A stretch of DNA of 63,346 bases from Hellea sp. (GTDB lineage: Bacteria; Pseudomonadota; Alphaproteobacteria; Caulobacterales; Maricaulaceae). The notes beneath the pieces were generated by a model that was not told the DNA's origin, did no database searches, and worked only from the letters and a program-made list of their open reading frames with translations. Below are positions 39,981 through 48,280 of the stretch, one piece after another. The DNA lies in NCBI GenBank assembly GCA_020628425.1, contig JAHDEZ010000011.1, positions 1-63,346 of the forward strand, written 5' to 3'. How positions within the stretch are numbered: position 1 is the first letter of the stretch; every line of letters begins with the position of its first letter. Made by a program: the position numbers and the translations under genes.

Positions 39981-40484
39981 ATGGAAGATAATGCGGAATT
40001 TGATGCGCAGACTAAAATAGAGGCCAAGCTTATCGATGGGAAACTACATGTGATTTTCCCACATCCCACAAGATTGGCAGGTGTACTAAGGAAAGTGGGC
40101 ATTCATAAATTTACGAGAAACCTTAATGAGCGGGATCGAGACCTGCTTGACGATGTTATGGATTGTGACCCAGATTTATTATCATTGTCGTTGGCGAATG
40201 AAGGGATTGTCACAGGCAGTAAGGAGCCTATGTTCGGTGTGCAACCACCGTTTTACGGGACGGGATATATTGAAACTGACACGCATTTCTACAATATAAT
40301 TTTCGAGTCTTTAAAACGAAAAGTGCAAAATGGGCCGTCAAGAGAACCTTACCCGAACGGTACAAACCATCGACGATTTATTAAGTCTTTTTTTGCACCA
40401 TTTCTCATAACAGATGAACAGGCGGATGAAATCGTCGAGAAATTAAACATGTCCAAAGTTTGTCTCTACGGGCGTTTACGATAA
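39981..40484 (+). CDS. Hypothetical protein
   Basis: A 167-residue protein without signal peptide, membrane segment or motif I recognise. It is soluble and mixed in charge, with a segment RKVGIHKFTRNLNERDRDLLDDVMD near residue 50 and Pro/Gly-rich stretches such as FGVQPPFYGTGYIE. The start lies 9 bases after the peptidase stop, with only a weak GGGGG further upstream. Base composition is more AT-rich than its neighbours, which may mean a later arrival. Absence of stops over 500 bases in a single frame and a plausible start make it likely to be real, but the function is unknown. Confidence 0.55.
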   Translation: MEDNAEFDAQTKIEAKLIDGKLHVIFPHPTRLAGVLRKVGIHKFTRNLNERDRDLLDDVMDCDPDLLSLSLANEGIVTGSKEPMFGVQPPFYGTGYIETDTHFYNIIFESLKRKVQNGPSREPYPNGTNHRRFIKSFFAPFLITDEQADEIVEKLNMSKVCLYGRLR

Positions 40485-40489
40485 ACTTC

Positions 40490-40642
40490 TTGCATCCCTC
40501 TCAAAACCTGCTAAAGGCGCGCCATAAATCGCACACGGGTGCCGGTTTTGTTCATATAGAGCTTAATCGATTCCGGTGGGACATGCCATGAGGGTAAGTC
40601 TCCACATCCCGTGTCAGGCCAACCGGAAAGAGGAGATATCCA
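40490..40642 (+). promoter_or_regulatory. rpsB promoter and structured leader
   Basis: TTGCAT (40490-40495), 16 bases, TAAAGG (40512-40517) is a fair promoter. The leader that follows can fold: TTCCGGT (40571-40577) pairs with ACCGGAA (40622-40628), closing a loop with inner pairing GGGA (40578-40581) with TCCC (40607-40610). The right arm ends directly before the AGGAG ribosome-binding site (40631-40635). S2 represses its own rpsB-tsf mRNA in other bacteria, and a leader like this could be the target; that link is inference. Confidence 0.45.
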
Positions 40643-41803
40643 ATGGCTTTACCTGAGTTTTCTATGCGCCAACTGCTTGAGGCAGGCGTTCATTTTGGTC
40701 ACCAGACTCATCGCTGGAACCCGAAAATGGCACCTTATATTTTTGGTGCCCGTTCACATATTCACATTATGGACCTGTCGCAGACTGTACCTTTGCTTCA
40801 TCAGGCTCTGGTCAAGACACAGCAAGTGGCCTCCAAAGGCGGCCGTGTCCTTTTCGTCGGCACCAAGCGCGCGGCCTCTGAGCCCATCGCGATTGCGGCC
40901 AAGCGTTGTGCACAATATTACGTAAATCACCGCTGGCTTGGCGGGATGCTGACAAACTGGTCAACCATCTCTGGTTCGATTAAACGTTTGCGCGAACTGG
41001 AATCAACTTTGTCTGAAGGGGCTCATGGTCTGACGAAGAAAGAAGGCCTGAAGCTGACGCGTGAGCGTGACAAGCTGGAGAAGGCTCTTGGTGGTATCAA
41101 GGACATGGGCGGCAAGCCTGACCTGATGTTCGTTATTGATACGAATAAAGAATCTATCGCCATCAAAGAAGCCCGTCGTCTTGGCATTCCGGTTATTGCT
41201 ATTTTGGACACAAACTGCGATCCGGCCTCTGCTGACTTCCCTATTCCGGGCAATGATGATGCGGCCCGCGCTATCCAGCTATATTGTGACCTGATTGCGG
41301 ATGCCGTTCTGGATGGTATGACACAGTCACAAGCGGCTGCGGGTGTAGATTTGGGTGCAGCAGCTAATCCGGTTGAACTGGCCATGGATACACCAGCCCT
41401 TGAAGAAGCGGCCCCGGTCGCTGAAGCAGCGCCTGTTGTCGAAGCAGCGCCTGTTGTCGAAGCAGCGCCTGTTGTTGAAGCAGCGCCTGCTGCACCAGCC
41501 GAACCTACACCGGCACCGGCTGATGAAGACGCGCCAAAATTCTATGACGATATCGCCTTTATCGATGGGATCGGGCCAACATATGCCAAAAAGCTGGAAG
41601 GTGCCGGTATAGACACCGTGACTAAGCTGGCTGCTTTGGATGATGCGACGATTGAAAAGCTTAATGAAGAGCTGGACCTGAAAAACAAGATCGCCACAGG
41701 TGAATGGGTTATTCAGGCACAAGAAATCGTTTCTGGCAAGCCGCCGCGCGCCGAGTCTGACAAAAAGGACTGGGAAGCCGCCAAAGCGAAAGCTGAAGCT
41801 TAA
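40643..41803 (+). CDS. rpsB: Small ribosomal subunit protein S2 with C-terminal extension
   Basis: The first 250 residues are a normal S2: [37 protein letters not shown] and [20 protein letters not shown]2 binds the 30S platform and interacts with S1. The protein then continues to 386 residues. A low-complexity Ala/Pro/Glu linker is encoded by 18-base repeats. It is followed by a domain (about 300-365) with [21 protein letters not shown] and [10 protein letters not shown], clearly akin to the NuoE tail in this window. The tail might contact rRNA or another ribosomal protein; this is not known. tsf follows as in most bacteria. Confidence 0.96.
   Translation: MALPEFSMRQLLEAGVHFGHQTHRWNPKMAPYIFGARSHIHIMDLSQTVPLLHQALVKTQQVASKGGRVLFVGTKRAASEPIAIAAKRCAQYYVNHRWLGGMLTNWSTISGSIKRLRELESTLSEGAHGLTKKEGLKLTRERDKLEKALGGIKDMGGKPDLMFVIDTNKESIAIKEARRLGIPVIAILDTNCDPASADFPIPGNDDAARAIQLYCDLIADAVLDGMTQSQAAAGVDLGAAANPVELAMDTPALEEAAPVAEAAPVVEAAPVVEAAPVVEAAPAAPAEPTPAPADEDAPKFYDDIAFIDGIGPTYAKKLEGAGIDTVTKLAALDDATIEKLNEELDLKNKIATGEWVIQAQEIVSGKPPRAESDKKDWEAAKAKAEA
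41423..41494 (+). repeat. 18-base tandem repeats in rpsB
   Basis: Four consecutive units of 18 bases (GAAGCAGCGCCTGTTGTC and variants), three nearly identical and the fourth diverged, encoding repeated Glu-Ala-Ala-Pro-Val-Val. They form the linker between S2 and its C-terminal domain. Unit number is likely to vary between strains by slippage, without breaking the frame. Confidence 0.85.
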
Positions 41804-41814
41804 TTTTACCAAAA

Positions 41815-41840
41815 GGGCAGGCGCTAAAAGGCGCCGTCCC
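41815..41840 (+). other. Hairpin between rpsB and tsf
   Basis: GGG..GGCGC (41815-41824) pairs with GCGCC..CCC (41831-41840) around a 6-base loop. There is no direct T-run on the plus strand, so it is not a standard terminator. It could attenuate transcription or protect the 3' end of rpsB mRNA. Confidence 0.35.
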
Positions 41841-41901
41841 AAAAGATTGAATTTTTCACTTTGTCTCCCATATGGGCGTCAAAGCAATAATGGAGATAGA
41901 T

Positions 41902-42822
41902 ATGGCTATTACAGCTGCTCTCGTTAAAGAACTGCGCGATAAAACGTCCGCAGGTATGATGGATTGTAAAAAAGCTCTGACCGAAACCGGTGGAGATCTG
42001 GAAGCTGCCGTTGATTGGTTGCGCAAAAAAGGTATCGCCAAGGCCGATAAAAAAGCCGGTCGTGTTGCCGCCGAAGGTCTGGTCGCTCTGAATTTGGCTG
42101 GTACTAAAGGTGCGCTGGTTGAGGTGAATTCTGAGACGGATTTCGTGTCTCGTAACGAAGAGTTCCAAACTGCCGTTGCCGAAATTGCGGGCCTTGCTGT
42201 TGATAATACAGACTTTGACAGCTTGAGCGCCGCTCAAACAGCGGCAGGTGTGTCTGTTGCAGATCACCTGGTCGCATTGGTGGGTAAAATCGGTGAAAAC
42301 ATGTCTCTGCGCCGTGTCGTTGCTCAATCTGTGAATAACGGCGTTGTCGCCGGCTACATTCACAATTCTGTGGCTGACGGCATGGGAAAAATCGGTGTCT
42401 TGGTCGGTCTGGAATCAGATGGTGATGCCGGCAAACTCAACGAGCTTGGCAAAAAGATTGCTATGCATATCGCTGCGACAAATCCTCTGGCATTGAATGT
42501 CGAAGATCTGGACCCAGCCGTTGTCCAAAAAGAGCGCGATATGCTCTCTGCGGAGGCGCGGGAATCTGGTAAGCCTGAAAATATCATCGAGAAGATGGTC
42601 GAAGGCCGTATGATCAAGTTTTACAAAGAGTCTGTCCTGACGACTCAAATCTTCGTTATGGACGGCGAACGTTCCATCGCTCAAGTCGTCGCTGATGAAG
42701 CCAAGGCTTTGGGAACAGACGTTACTCTGACGGGGTACTCACGCATGGAGCTGGGTGCCGGAATCGAGAAAAAGGAAGAGGATTTCGCGGCAGAAGTCGC
42801 TGCGGCCGTTAAAGGCTCCTAA
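41902..42822 (+). CDS. tsf: Translation elongation factor Ts
   Basis: Nucleotide exchange factor for EF-Tu, 306 residues. The N-terminal UBA-like module ALVKELRDKTSAGMMDCKKAL is characteristic, followed by GLVALNLAG, LVEVNSETDFVSRNEEF and the dimerisation domain. I use the ATG at 41902, behind GGAGATAG; an in-frame ATG at 41872 would add ten non-conserved residues. A rho-independent terminator follows at 42846, so pyrH is probably transcribed partly on its own. Confidence 0.97.
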   Translation: MAITAALVKELRDKTSAGMMDCKKALTETGGDLEAAVDWLRKKGIAKADKKAGRVAAEGLVALNLAGTKGALVEVNSETDFVSRNEEFQTAVAEIAGLAVDNTDFDSLSAAQTAAGVSVADHLVALVGKIGENMSLRRVVAQSVNNGVVAGYIHNSVADGMGKIGVLVGLESDGDAGKLNELGKKIAMHIAATNPLALNVEDLDPAVVQKERDMLSAEARESGKPENIIEKMVEGRMIKFYKESVLTTQIFVMDGERSIAQVVADEAKALGTDVTLTGYSRMELGAGIEKKEEDFAAEVAAAVKGS

Positions 42823-42845
42823 ACCTCAGTCTTAAGAAATCTCAG

Positions 42846-42880
42846 CCCCGGGCGCCTTTCAACTGGCGTTCGGGGTTTTG
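42846..42880 (+). terminator. Rho-independent terminator after tsf
   Basis: Stem CCCCGGGCGCC (42846-42856) with GGCGTTCGGGG (42865-42875), loop of 8 bases, followed by TTTTG. It separates the rpsB-tsf unit from pyrH-frr-uppS. Confidence 0.8.
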
Positions 42881-42943
42881 TATGTTTAAAACCACGGCAG
42901 ATGAGTCGTATCTCACAACCGGAGATACTTAAAAGGGGAAGTA

Positions 42944-43660
42944 ATGGGCCAGTATAATTACAAGCGTGTCCTGATTAAGGTCTCGGGCGAGGCTTTAATG
43001 GGCGGCCAAGGCTACGGAATTGACGTTTCTGTTACGGCTCGTATCGCCCAAGAGCTGGCAGCTGTCCATGCCAAAGGGATTGAATTATGTCTCGTGGTTG
43101 GCGGCGGTAATATTTTCCGCGGTTTGTCTGCCTCGAAAGCAGGTATTGAACGGGCCACGGCAGATTATATGGGTATGCTTGCAACCGTCATGAATGCTCT
43201 GGCCCTGCAAAGCGCACTTGAAAACCAAGGCGTCGATACGCGGGTCATGTCCGCTATTACTATGGCTAACGTTTGTGAACCCTATATTCGGCGTAAAGCT
43301 GACCGTCATATGGAGAAGGGGCGCGTGGTTATATTCGCAGCCGGTACCGGCAATCCATATTTTACCACGGACACAGCCGCTGCGCTGCGGGCTGCGGAAA
43401 TGCAGTGTAATGCGCTTTTGAAAGGTACGCAGGTTGACGGTGTTTACGATTCAGACCCAAAAACAAATCCCGACGCCGTGCGTTATGATAAACTCTCATA
43501 TCAAAAAGTTCTGGCGGATGATCTGCGGGTCATGGACGCCTCTGCTGTAACCTTGATGCGGGACAACTCAATCCCTATTATAGTGTTCTCATTACACGAG
43601 TCCGGAAGTTTTGATGCAGTCTTGCAAGGAAAAGGTGACTGCACCATTATTGGGTCTTAA
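42944..43660 (+). CDS. pyrH: UMP kinase
   Basis: Hexameric bacterial UMP kinase, 238 residues, making UDP. Markers: [59 protein letters not shown] and the C-terminal [13 protein letters not shown]. The ribosome-binding site is AAAGGGGAAG upstream of the ATG. A possible promoter lies in the 60 bases after the tsf terminator. frr follows after 42 bases, the usual order. Confidence 0.97.
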   Translation: MGQYNYKRVLIKVSGEALMGGQGYGIDVSVTARIAQELAAVHAKGIELCLVVGGGNIFRGLSASKAGIERATADYMGMLATVMNALALQSALENQGVDTRVMSAITMANVCEPYIRRKADRHMEKGRVVIFAAGTGNPYFTTDTAAALRAAEMQCNALLKGTQVDGVYDSDPKTNPDAVRYDKLSYQKVLADDLRVMDASAVTLMRDNSIPIIVFSLHESGSFDAVLQGKGDCTIIGS

Positions 43661-43702
43661 TCACGCCGCAATTTTCGATATTTGGGGCAAATAGGAGGTC
43701 TT

Positions 43703-44263
43703 ATGTCTGAAGAATTTGACTTAGGTGAATTTCGCCGTCGTATGGATGGGGCGGTCGCGTCTCTGAAGTCTGAATTTGCGGGTATCCGAACCGGGCGTGC
43801 CAACCCGGCGCTTCTGGATAATATTGTGGTCAAAGCCTATGGCTCGGAAATGCCGCTTAACCAGGTCGGTTCCATTAGTGTACCGGAGCCGCGCATGTTG
43901 ACGGTAAGTGTCTGGGACAAGACGGCCGTTGCTGGTGTCGAGCGGGCTATTCGTGAAAGTTCACTGGGATTAAATCCGGTCGTTGATGGCCAAACCCTAC
44001 GGATTCCTTTGCCGCCGCTCACAGAAGAGCGTCGCAAGGAGTTGGTAAAGGTCGCGGGGCAATATTCGGAAAATGCTAAAGTGGCCGTCCGAAATGTTAG
44101 ACGCGACGCTATGGATACACTGAAAAGACTCGAGAAAGACGGTCACATGGGCGAGGACGAGCAAAAGGCGCACAGCGCTGATGTTCAAAAAGCAACGGAC
44201 GACGTTATTGCCAATATCGACTCTGCGCTCGAGGAAAAATCGGCTGAGATTATGCAGGTTTAG
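43703..44263 (+). CDS. frr: Ribosome recycling factor
   Basis: Splits post-termination ribosomes together with EF-G. It has 186 residues from the ATG at 43703, which has AGGAGG in front. An in-frame ATG at 43682 would add seven residues, one of them encoded by the ribosome-binding site itself, and is rejected. Family features: [54 protein letters not shown]. The gap to uppS is 5 bases. Confidence 0.97.
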   Translation: MSEEFDLGEFRRRMDGAVASLKSEFAGIRTGRANPALLDNIVVKAYGSEMPLNQVGSISVPEPRMLTVSVWDKTAVAGVERAIRESSLGLNPVVDGQTLRIPLPPLTEERRKELVKVAGQYSENAKVAVRNVRRDAMDTLKRLEKDGHMGEDEQKAHSADVQKATDDVIANIDSALEEKSAEIMQV

Positions 44264-44268
44264 CGCTT

Positions 44269-45000
44269 TTGGCAGTTTCTTCCACATATTTAGGCGATGT
44301 CCCGAGACATATAGGGATTATAATGGACGGCAATGGCCGCTGGGCTCAAGCTCGCCATCGACCCCGTGTCTTTGGGCATCAAGCGGGCGTCAAAACCGTT
44401 AAGCAAATTGTGGAAGATGCCTCTGAAATCGGTATCCAGTATTTGACGTTATACAGTTTCTCCACCGAAAATTGGAATCGCCCCAAAGCAGAAGTTGGCG
44501 CGCTCTTTGGTCTGCTCAAGCAATATGTGAAATCAGATCTGGAGCGGCTTCATAAAAATGATGTACGCATTCGAATTCTTGGCTCTCGTACAGGCCTACC
44601 CGATGATATCCTGGAGATTGTCAACCGCGTAGAAAGTGTGACACGGGATAATGAGTCCTTTGGTCTCAATATTGCGTTTAACTATGGTGGACGCGATGAA
44701 ATCATCCGGGCCATGCAAAAGGCATCCAAGGCCGGAGAAGATATGACAACTTTCACCGAGGATAGATTGGCGCTTTATCTCGATACGCATGATATCCCCG
44801 AGCCTGAATTAATAATCAGGACCAGCGGCGAACAGCGTACCAGTAATTTCCTTTTGTGGCAGTCTGCCTATTCGGAGTTTGTTTTTACGGATGTGCTCTG
44901 GCCCGATTTTAAAAAAGAAGATCTGCAAAAGGCTATTCGTGAATTTAACAGTCGTGACAGACGCTATGGTGGCCTTAACGACGATGCGGAAGTCGCCTGA
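44269..45000 (+). CDS. uppS: Undecaprenyl diphosphate synthase
   Basis: cis-Prenyltransferase making the C55 lipid carrier for peptidoglycan and LPS. The catalytic Asp is in IIMDGNGRWA, with GHQAGV, YSFSTENWNRP and the C-terminal RTSGEQRTSNFLLWQSAYSE. It has 243 residues. The start is TTG at 44269, 5 bases after frr; the next in-frame ATG (in IIMDGNG) would remove the substrate site. Its TGA overlaps the cdsA start (TGATG). Confidence 0.96.
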   Translation: MAVSSTYLGDVPRHIGIIMDGNGRWAQARHRPRVFGHQAGVKTVKQIVEDASEIGIQYLTLYSFSTENWNRPKAEVGALFGLLKQYVKSDLERLHKNDVRIRILGSRTGLPDDILEIVNRVESVTRDNESFGLNIAFNYGGRDEIIRAMQKASKAGEDMTTFTEDRLALYLDTHDIPEPELIIRTSGEQRTSNFLLWQSAYSEFVFTDVLWPDFKKEDLQKAIREFNSRDRRYGGLNDDAEVA

Positions 45001-45839
45001 TGACGGAAGCTCCTAAAAGACAGCCGATTTGGAATAACCTTTTACCGAGATTGATTTCAGCCGTTATCATGGCGGGCGTTTTGTTTATCCCATTCTATCT
45101 GGGAGGATATTATTGGGCAGCCACTATTTTTATTCTCGGTGCACGTGCCATATGGGAGTGGGTTAAAATGACGGATGTAGATCCGTCAGCACTGTCATTT
45201 CTTATTCCAATGGCAACGCTGGCCGGTGGAATTTATCTTTATTATTCGGGGCAGTTTGGTTGGCTCTATTACCTTATAGGAGCCGGCATGGGACTGGCTT
45301 TCATTGAACGTCTTATCCGTGGCAAGGGTGAATGGTTTTGGTCGCCATTCGGTGTGCTTTATATTGTATTGCCCTGTGTAGGTGCCATATTAATGCGGAG
45401 TTATGAGGTGGGCATTGAAGCGCCAGGATTTAAATTACTGGCCTATCTTATGCTGATTGTTATCGCCGCAGATGTGGGGGCCTATTTTGGTGGGAGTTAC
45501 TTTAAAGGGCCTAAGCTTGTCCCAAAATTAAGTCCGAAAAAAACCTGGTCAGGACTGATTTCCGGGATCATATTAGGTGTCATATTCGGTGCACTTATGG
45601 GGCTCACATTGAAAATGGGGCCTTTGAATGCGGGCCTTCTGGCTATTCCCATTGTTTTAGTATCTGTTTTCGGTGATTTTCTGGAGAGCGCTGTCAAGCG
45701 TCGGATGAATGTTAAGGATGCCAGTGACTTGTTACCTGGGCATGGTGGCATTCTTGACCGGCTAGACTCTTTGTTAATGGTCGTTTTTGTGGCGTTCCTA
45801 CTGACGACATATGTGGTGTTTTATCCGGACTGGATCTGA
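45000..45839 (+). CDS. cdsA: Phosphatidate cytidylyltransferase
   Basis: Integral membrane enzyme that forms CDP-diacylglycerol, the precursor of all membrane phospholipids. It has 279 residues with seven to eight helices and a clear C-terminal signature: KLSPKKTWSGLISG, SVFGDFLESAVKRRMNVKDASDLLPGHGGILDRLDS. It shares one base with both uppS and dxr, so these genes are translated as a block. Confidence 0.96.
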   Translation: MTEAPKRQPIWNNLLPRLISAVIMAGVLFIPFYLGGYYWAATIFILGARAIWEWVKMTDVDPSALSFLIPMATLAGGIYLYYSGQFGWLYYLIGAGMGLAFIERLIRGKGEWFWSPFGVLYIVLPCVGAILMRSYEVGIEAPGFKLLAYLMLIVIAADVGAYFGGSYFKGPKLVPKLSPKKTWSGLISGIILGVIFGALMGLTLKMGPLNAGLLAIPIVLVSVFGDFLESAVKRRMNVKDASDLLPGHGGILDRLDSLLMVVFVAFLLTTYVVFYPDWI

Positions 45840-47011
45840 TGTCTCACGTCACACGTCTTACTATATTGGGGTCGACCGGATCTATCGGGCAGAGCACGCT
45901 GGATTTGGTGAGGCGTGCGCCGCAGGGACAATTCCAATTAGTTGCACTTACAGCCAATCGCAATGCGGTGAAACTGGCCGAGCAAGCCCGCGAATTTAGA
46001 GCCGAAATCGCCGTTATCGCCGATGAAAGCCAATATGAAGTTTTGAAGGCCGCTTTGGCGGGAACCGATATACAGGTGCAAGCGGGGCGTCAGGCTCTGA
46101 TAGATGCAGGTGCGGCACCGGCGGATTTCGTCATGGCGTCCATTATCGGAGCTGCCGGACTGGAACCGACACTGGCTGCCATAGAACAGGGATGTAGGGT
46201 AGGGTTGGCCAATAAAGAGAGCCTGGTGTGCGCCGGCGATCTGGTCATGAGCCGGGTTAAGGCCTCGGGCGCAACGCTGCTGCCAATCGACTCCGAGCAT
46301 AATGCAATCTTTCAAGTGCTGGATACAGAACATCCCAAAGGCGTTACCCGCTTGATCCTGACTGCCAGTGGGGGGCCGTTTCTTAATCACTCCAAAGATG
46401 CCATTTCCAAAGTTAAAGCCGCTGATGCTCTGAAACATCCTATCTGGGATATGGGGGCGAAAATCACCATCGATTCTGCGAGCATGATGAATAAGGGTCT
46501 GGAGTTGATAGAGGCATCTTATCTATTTGCGCGTCCAAGTGCTGAAATAGATATAGTGGTGCACCCGCAATCCATTGTCCATTCCATGGTGGAATATGCG
46601 GACGGGTCAGTTTTGGCTCAAATGGGCTCGCCGGATATGCGAACGCCCATCGCCTATGCTTTAGCCTGGCCCAAACGCATGCAAGCACCGGTCGAAAAGC
46701 TGGATTTGACCAAACTGTCCGGTTTGACGTTTTTTGAGCCTGATACTGAACGTTTCCCCGCGCTGCGTTTGGCGCGAGAGTCGCTGGAGGCCGGCGGGCA
46801 TGCGACCAATATGTTGAACGCGGCCAATGAAGTCGCGGTCGCGTCGTTCCTCAAGGATGAGATTAGATTTTCGCAGATTTCTGAGATCGTAGAAGACTGT
46901 TTGAGTGTTCTCGTTTCCCGTCACAAGCCGTCTTCAGAACTGGGCGCTATTCTTGCCATGGATGCAGAAGCACGGGACACTGCAACTGAGCTGATCAAGC
47001 GCTTGAGATAA
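45839..47011 (+). CDS. dxr: 1-deoxy-D-xylulose 5-phosphate reductoisomerase
   Basis: NADPH-dependent enzyme making MEP, the committed step of the non-mevalonate isoprenoid route, which supplies the uppS substrate. It has 390 residues. NADPH motif GSTGSIGQSTLDL, LANKESLVCAGDLVM, the active-site region IDSEHNAIFQ and TASGGPFL, and HPIWDMGAKITIDSASMMNKGLE are present. Start shares a base with the cdsA stop; 47 bases separate it from rseP. Confidence 0.97.
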   Translation: MSHVTRLTILGSTGSIGQSTLDLVRRAPQGQFQLVALTANRNAVKLAEQAREFRAEIAVIADESQYEVLKAALAGTDIQVQAGRQALIDAGAAPADFVMASIIGAAGLEPTLAAIEQGCRVGLANKESLVCAGDLVMSRVKASGATLLPIDSEHNAIFQVLDTEHPKGVTRLILTASGGPFLNHSKDAISKVKAADALKHPIWDMGAKITIDSASMMNKGLELIEASYLFARPSAEIDIVVHPQSIVHSMVEYADGSVLAQMGSPDMRTPIAYALAWPKRMQAPVEKLDLTKLSGLTFFEPDTERFPALRLARESLEAGGHATNMLNAANEVAVASFLKDEIRFSQISEIVEDCLSVLVSRHKPSSELGAILAMDAEARDTATELIKRLR

Positions 47012-47058
47012 TTATAAAAATCCTTCAAAACACGCTCTGGAGTTTATGAGTCGCAGTT

Positions 47059-48264
47059 ATGCTGACATTTTTGTTTTTAGCCTTGGTATTTGTGACCAGT
47101 TTTGTACTGGTCCTGTCCTTTCTCGTCTTTTTTCATGAGCTTGGGCATTATTCCGTTGGCCGTTTTTTTGGCACAGCCGTTGAACGGTTCTCCATTGGTT
47201 TTGGTAAGCCTATTGTAAAATGGAAGGCCAAGTCGGGCACGGAGTGGACCGTTAGCCGAATTCCACTGGGGGGGTATGTGAAATTTCTGGGGGATGCTGG
47301 AGCCGCCAGTAATCCCGATACAGAGCGCCTAGCGGAGATTAAATCTGAGCTCTCAGAACAGGGGCACGCCGAAAATATCGACAATGTTTTTCATTTTAAG
47401 CCGGTCTGGCAGCGAGCACTGATTGTATTGGCGGGACCAATCGCCAATTTTATCTTGGCTGTATTTTTATTCGCGCTTTTGGCTTTTATTTTTGGAACCA
47501 ATGAAACTAAATCACTGGTCGGGAATATCGCTCCCGGTTCTGCGGCGGAAAAGGCTGGCGTTCAATCCGGAGATCAGTTTCTGACCTTAAACGGCGCGGA
47601 TGTTTCTCTGTACGAAGACCTGAGATCTTATGTGGCTGTTCGTAGCGGCGAAGCGCTGACGGCGGTCGTAGAGCGGGATGGACGACAAGTCGAATTTGAA
47701 ATCACGCCACAAAGAACCGAGTCCAGAGATGCTATTGGTGGTAAGTCTAATATGGGCTTGCTTGGTATTTCTATTCCAACGGAAAACAATAGCCGGCACA
47801 TCGAACATGGCCCGGTAAGCGCCATGGGCGTCGGATGGAATCGATTCTCTAATATCATGACAACAACCGGAACTTACATCGGACGAATTTTCGTCGGGAA
47901 AGAGGACGGTTCTGCTTTTGGTGGGCCTTTGCGCATTGCTACAATCACTGGAAAATCAACTGTAGATATTGTGCAGGCAGATATTTCCTTTGGGGACAAG
48001 ATGAAATACGTATTTCAGACGCTTTTGCAGCTTTCGGCGGCGATTTCGGTCGGTTTAGGTGTCGCAAATTTAATGCCAATTCCAGCATTGGATGGTGGAC
48101 ATTTGCTATACTACGGTTATGAAGCTGTCGCGGGTCGTCCGTTGAGTGAACAGAAACAGGAGTACGGATTTAGGATAGGGCTGGCAGTGATTTTGGCGCT
48201 GTTCATCTATTTCACCATAAATGACATCGGTTACACGACTGATGTCTTTGGAAGTAAGCCGTAA
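47059..48264 (+). CDS. rseP: Site-2 protease RseP
   Basis: Intramembrane zinc protease of 401 residues and four helices, which cleaves anti-sigma factors or signal-peptide remnants. The active site is FFHELGHYSVGRFFG (HExxH) in helix 1, with the second motif PIPALDGGHLLYY near the C-terminus. One PDZ domain is visible (GNIAPGSAAEKAGVQSGD). Position between dxr and bamA is widespread in proteobacteria. Confidence 0.96.
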   Translation: MLTFLFLALVFVTSFVLVLSFLVFFHELGHYSVGRFFGTAVERFSIGFGKPIVKWKAKSGTEWTVSRIPLGGYVKFLGDAGAASNPDTERLAEIKSELSEQGHAENIDNVFHFKPVWQRALIVLAGPIANFILAVFLFALLAFIFGTNETKSLVGNIAPGSAAEKAGVQSGDQFLTLNGADVSLYEDLRSYVAVRSGEALTAVVERDGRQVEFEITPQRTESRDAIGGKSNMGLLGISIPTENNSRHIEHGPVSAMGVGWNRFSNIMTTTGTYIGRIFVGKEDGSAFGGPLRIATITGKSTVDIVQADISFGDKMKYVFQTLLQLSAAISVGLGVANLMPIPALDGGHLLYYGYEAVAGRPLSEQKQEYGFRIGLAVILALFIYFTINDIGYTTDVFGSKP

Positions 48265-48280
48265 AAAATTGGAATTTGAT

